Origin: DATARH01 sp035534535
Lineage (GTDB): Bacteria > Pseudomonadota > Alphaproteobacteria > ATCC43930 > CGMCC-115725
DNA: 5,751 bases
Direction of reading: 5' to 3'
NCBI GenBank assembly: GCA_035534535.1
Contig: DATLRS010000251.1
Coordinates: 1-5,751 of the forward strand
Every line of letters begins with the position of its first letter. Within the stretch, counting starts at the first letter, position 1. Position numbers and translations under genes: made by a program. Shown here piece by piece: positions 3,854 through 5,751 of this stretch. The notes beneath the pieces were generated by a model that was not told where the DNA came from, did no database searches, and saw nothing but the letters and a program-made list of their open reading frames with translations.

Positions 3854-5751
3854 ATGCGAGAGGATCGGAACAACACTTGGTATTACTGGTCGGCCATCGA
3901 TACCGCCGCTATTGCCAGCGCGACGCCGCGGACGCTACAGTCGCGGCCGGAACGGGTCAAGGCGCAGGTGAGGATGCCTGAGGATTTCGCGGGCATGGCG
4001 CTGGCGCGGCCCGTGCCGCCGCCGGACGATGCCAAGCGGCAAGCGCACCAGCAGCTGCTCGGCCTTCTCGAAAGCGCCGCGATCGGGCGACGGGCAGCGG
4101 ACGGCGCGATGGCGGTCGGTCGCGGCGAGGCGGCCGGATGCTTTCTTTACGGCCCCTATCTGCATCTGCCGGAAGGATGCTACCGGCTTCTCTTCCGCTG
4201 CCGCAGCGGGGCGCCGCGGTGGGCGGCCCAGCCGGTGCTCGGGGTCGAAATCATCGTGCTCAGCCGGTTCCAGCGGGAATGGCGCGATTTCACCGCCGCT
4301 GAGCTGGCATCGGGCGTCGGATCGCTCGATTTCGCGGTGCCCCGCGAGCTCGCTCTCGCGAGCGGCAACGAAGGGCGCTTCGAGTTCCGCTTTTTTCATC
4401 TCGGCAATGCCGACCTTGCGGTTACCGCGGTCGAGCTTGAGGCGCTGCCGCGCGGTGCAACGCCGCCGCCGGGCCCGCGCGCGTGGCGCCTGCTCGGCCG
4501 CCTTCAGAAAAGCTGGCGCGGCCGGCGGACCGGCGGCGGCAGCGTCAAGGTGTGGCAGATCGAACCCGCCGGGCTCCTGCTCTATGGCGGCTGGCCCTAT
4601 CTGCGGCTGCCGCGCGGCCGCTATCGCCTGATGCTGCGGGCGCAAGCCGGGCCGCCGCGACAGCGCGCCGCGCCGGTGCTGGCGATCGAGGTTCTCGGGC
4701 AAAGCCGCTGGCGCGCCCGCCACCGGCTGACGCTGCTGGCGCGCCGGCCCGAGCCCGGCGGCGTCCAGCAGGCGTGGCGCGAGGTCACCGCCGAGGAGAT
4801 CGCGGCCGGACCGGTCGCGGTGGATTTTGCCGTGCCGACGGAAATGGCACTGGAAGCCGGCGCCGACGCGCCGTTCGAGGTCAGGTTGCATCACCTCGGC
4901 AACGCGGCCCTCGCCATCGCTTCGGTCGATCTACTGCGGCTCGATGACGCCGCGCCGCTGGACACGCCGTTGGACACGCCGGTGGCCGCGCCGCGCCTGC
5001 GCCCGCCCGGACGACGCAAGATCGTGCTGATCGGCAACTGCCAGTCGGAGACGTTGCGCCAGGGGTTCATCCATGTTGAAACCCTGAACAAGCGGTTCGA
5101 CGTCAAATATCACTTCATCCAGCTGCCGGAAAATCTGCACGAGTTCGCGGCGAGAGACCTGGAGACCTGCGATATCCTGCTGGTTCAGGATATTCGGTTG
5201 TGGGACGCGTTTCCGCTGCGCGATTGCCTGCGGCCGGGCGCGCAGATGGCGCGGTTTCCGCTGGTGCGGTTTGCTTCGCTCTGGCCGTTCGATGCGTGGA
5301 ACGGGCCGGGCGACCGGTTGGCGCATGACCGCGAAGCGCCCAATCTGACGTTCCCCTATCTCGATGGGCTGCTCGGCCGGCTGCGCAAGGAAATTTCCGA
5401 TCCGGAAGCCCGGCTGCGCGCCTATCGCGCGCTCGACGGGCCCGGCATCGTCAATTATCGCCGGCTGCACGAAATCGAAATCCGGCGCCTCACGGCGATG
5501 GACCAGAAATTCGACATCGCGATCGGCGGTTTCATCCTGGAAAATTTTCAGAAGCGGCGGCTTTTTCACACGACGGTGCGGCCCAATTGGGACGTGTTCG
5601 GACGGCTGATGCAGTTGGTGGCGAGGCTGGCGGGGGTCAGCGAACCGGTGTCACTGACGCGCGCGATCGACACGGCGTTGCGCAACCCGCAGGTGCCGGT
5701 CCATCCCAAGGTGGCGCGCGATCTCGGGGTCGGCTGGGCCGACGAGACGAC
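3854..5751 (+). CDS. Modular WcbI-type polysaccharide biosynthesis protein, partial (3' end outside window)
   Basis: An open frame of 632 codons runs to the window edge without a stop. Residues 1-96 are low in recognisable features. Residues 97-198 and 241-363 are two diverged copies of a beta-rich module sharing Y-L-x-L-P-x-G-x-Y-R-L, D-F-A-V-P and H-L-G-N-A. A proline-rich linker with LDTPLDTP (369-376) follows. From about 388 the protein matches the WcbI family: KIVLIGNCQSETL (389-401) with G394-N-C-Q397 after the first strand, then DILLVQDIRLW, and later LFHTTVRPNWDVF (570-582). WcbI proteins act in capsule polysaccharide biosynthesis and are thought to be CoA-binding acetyltransferases. 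No signal peptide or membrane segment is seen, so it is probably cytoplasmic. The first ATG after the in-frame TGA (3839-3841) is at 3854; another at 3974 follows AGGTGAGG directly and is a possible alternative start. A role in acylating a glycan is inferred. Confidence 0.8.
   Translation, partial: MREDRNNTWYYWSAIDTAAIASATPRTLQSRPERVKAQVRMPEDFAGMALARPVPPPDDAKRQAHQQLLGLLESAAIGRRAADGAMAVGRGEAAGCFLYGPYLHLPEGCYRLLFRCRSGAPRWAAQPVLGVEIIVLSRFQREWRDFTAAELASGVGSLDFAVPRELALASGNEGRFEFRFFHLGNADLAVTAVELEALPRGATPPPGPRAWRLLGRLQKSWRGRRTGGGSVKVWQIEPAGLLLYGGWPYLRLPRGRYRLMLRAQAGPPRQRAAPVLAIEVLGQSRWRARHRLTLLARRPEPGGVQQAWREVTAEEIAAGPVAVDFAVPTEMALEAGADAPFEVRLHHLGNAALAIASVDLLRLDDAAPLDTPLDTPVAAPRLRPPGRRKIVLIGNCQSETLRQGFIHVETLNKRFDVKYHFIQLPENLHEFAARDLETCDILLVQDIRLWDAFPLRDCLRPGAQMARFPLVRFASLWPFDAWNGPGDRLAHDREAPNLTFPYLDGLLGRLRKEISDPEARLRAYRALDGPGIVNYRRLHEIEIRRLTAMDQKFDIAIGGFILENFQKRRLFHTTVRPNWDVFGRLMQLVARLAGVSEPVSLTRAIDTALRNPQVPVHPKVARDLGVGWADET
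4142..4942 (+). repeat. Internal duplication of a module of about 100-120 residues
   Basis: Copy 1 (4142-4447, residues 97-198) and copy 2 (4574-4942, residues 241-363) align along their length. They share LYG(G)xxYLxLPxGxYRL at the start, a middle W-R-(D/E)-x-T-A-x-E segment, D-F-A-V-P, and (F/L)-H-H/F-x-L-G-N-A near the end. Copy 2 has about 15 extra residues before the W-R segment. The copies are too diverged for recent DNA duplication. Alternating hydrophobic residues suggest beta-sandwich folds. Confidence 0.75.
4958..4981 (+). repeat. Two-unit 12-base tandem repeat in the linker of the WcbI-like gene
   Basis: CTGGACACGCCG (4958-4969) is followed by TTGGACACGCCG (4970-4981), coding L-D-T-P twice (residues 369-376). 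A degenerate third unit, V-A-A-P, follows at 4982-4993. It lies in the flexible linker between the second module and the WcbI domain. Confidence 0.75.

Noticed and set aside
3935..4894. 319-residue open frame on the minus strand
   Set aside because: It is antisense to the duplicated modules of the WcbI-like gene; the + strand frame has internal homology between copies and leads into a recognised domain.
4931..5569. 212-residue open frame on the minus strand
   Set aside because: It lies opposite the GNCQ-containing WcbI domain and has no recognisable motif of its own.

Overview
The window is GC-rich throughout and almost fully coding. Its gene families (a DUF1491 protein, which is characteristic of Alphaproteobacteria, a NudF-type Nudix hydrolase, a fatty acyl-AMP ligase with its own carrier protein, and a WcbI-type protein) suggest a chromosomal segment of an alphaproteobacterium. 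The species cannot be read from the sequence. No rRNA, tRNA, insertion sequence or CRISPR array is visible.

Left part (1-1658). The first 182 bases hold the possible last codons of a + strand gene and a + strand terminator-like hairpin. Three closely spaced minus-strand genes follow, in transcription order: a small predicted lipoprotein (1658-1203), a DUF1491 protein (1183-845) and a NudF-type ADP-ribose pyrophosphatase (827-183). The gaps are 19 and 17 bases, so they probably form one operon. An imperfect palindrome of the ATTCCC...GGGAAT type lies in the 83-base gap separating this operon from the next genes.

Middle part (1742-3791, minus strand). An acyl carrier protein that appears to start at TTG overlaps by 17 bases with a fatty acyl-AMP ligase (FAAL). 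Such pairs activate a free fatty acid as acyl-AMP and load it onto the carrier's phosphopantetheine arm, without going through acyl-CoA. The ligase carries an in-frame 12-base tandem repeat coding for four T-A-A-G units.

Right part (3854-5751, + strand, running off the window). Divergent from the carrier gene, across a 62-base gap with a direct repeat flanking an inverted repeat, lies a long open frame with no stop inside the window. It has a short N-terminal region, two diverged copies of a module of about 100-120 residues, a linker with an L-D-T-P duplication, and a C-terminal domain with the G-N-C-Q signature of the WcbI polysaccharide-biosynthesis family.

The most interesting reading is that the FAAL-carrier pair and the WcbI-like protein work together: the pair would prepare a carrier-bound fatty acyl chain, and the WcbI-like protein would place it on a surface glycan or similar acceptor, with the duplicated modules binding the acceptor or a partner. 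The families and the divergent arrangement are seen in the sequence; the joint function is inference.
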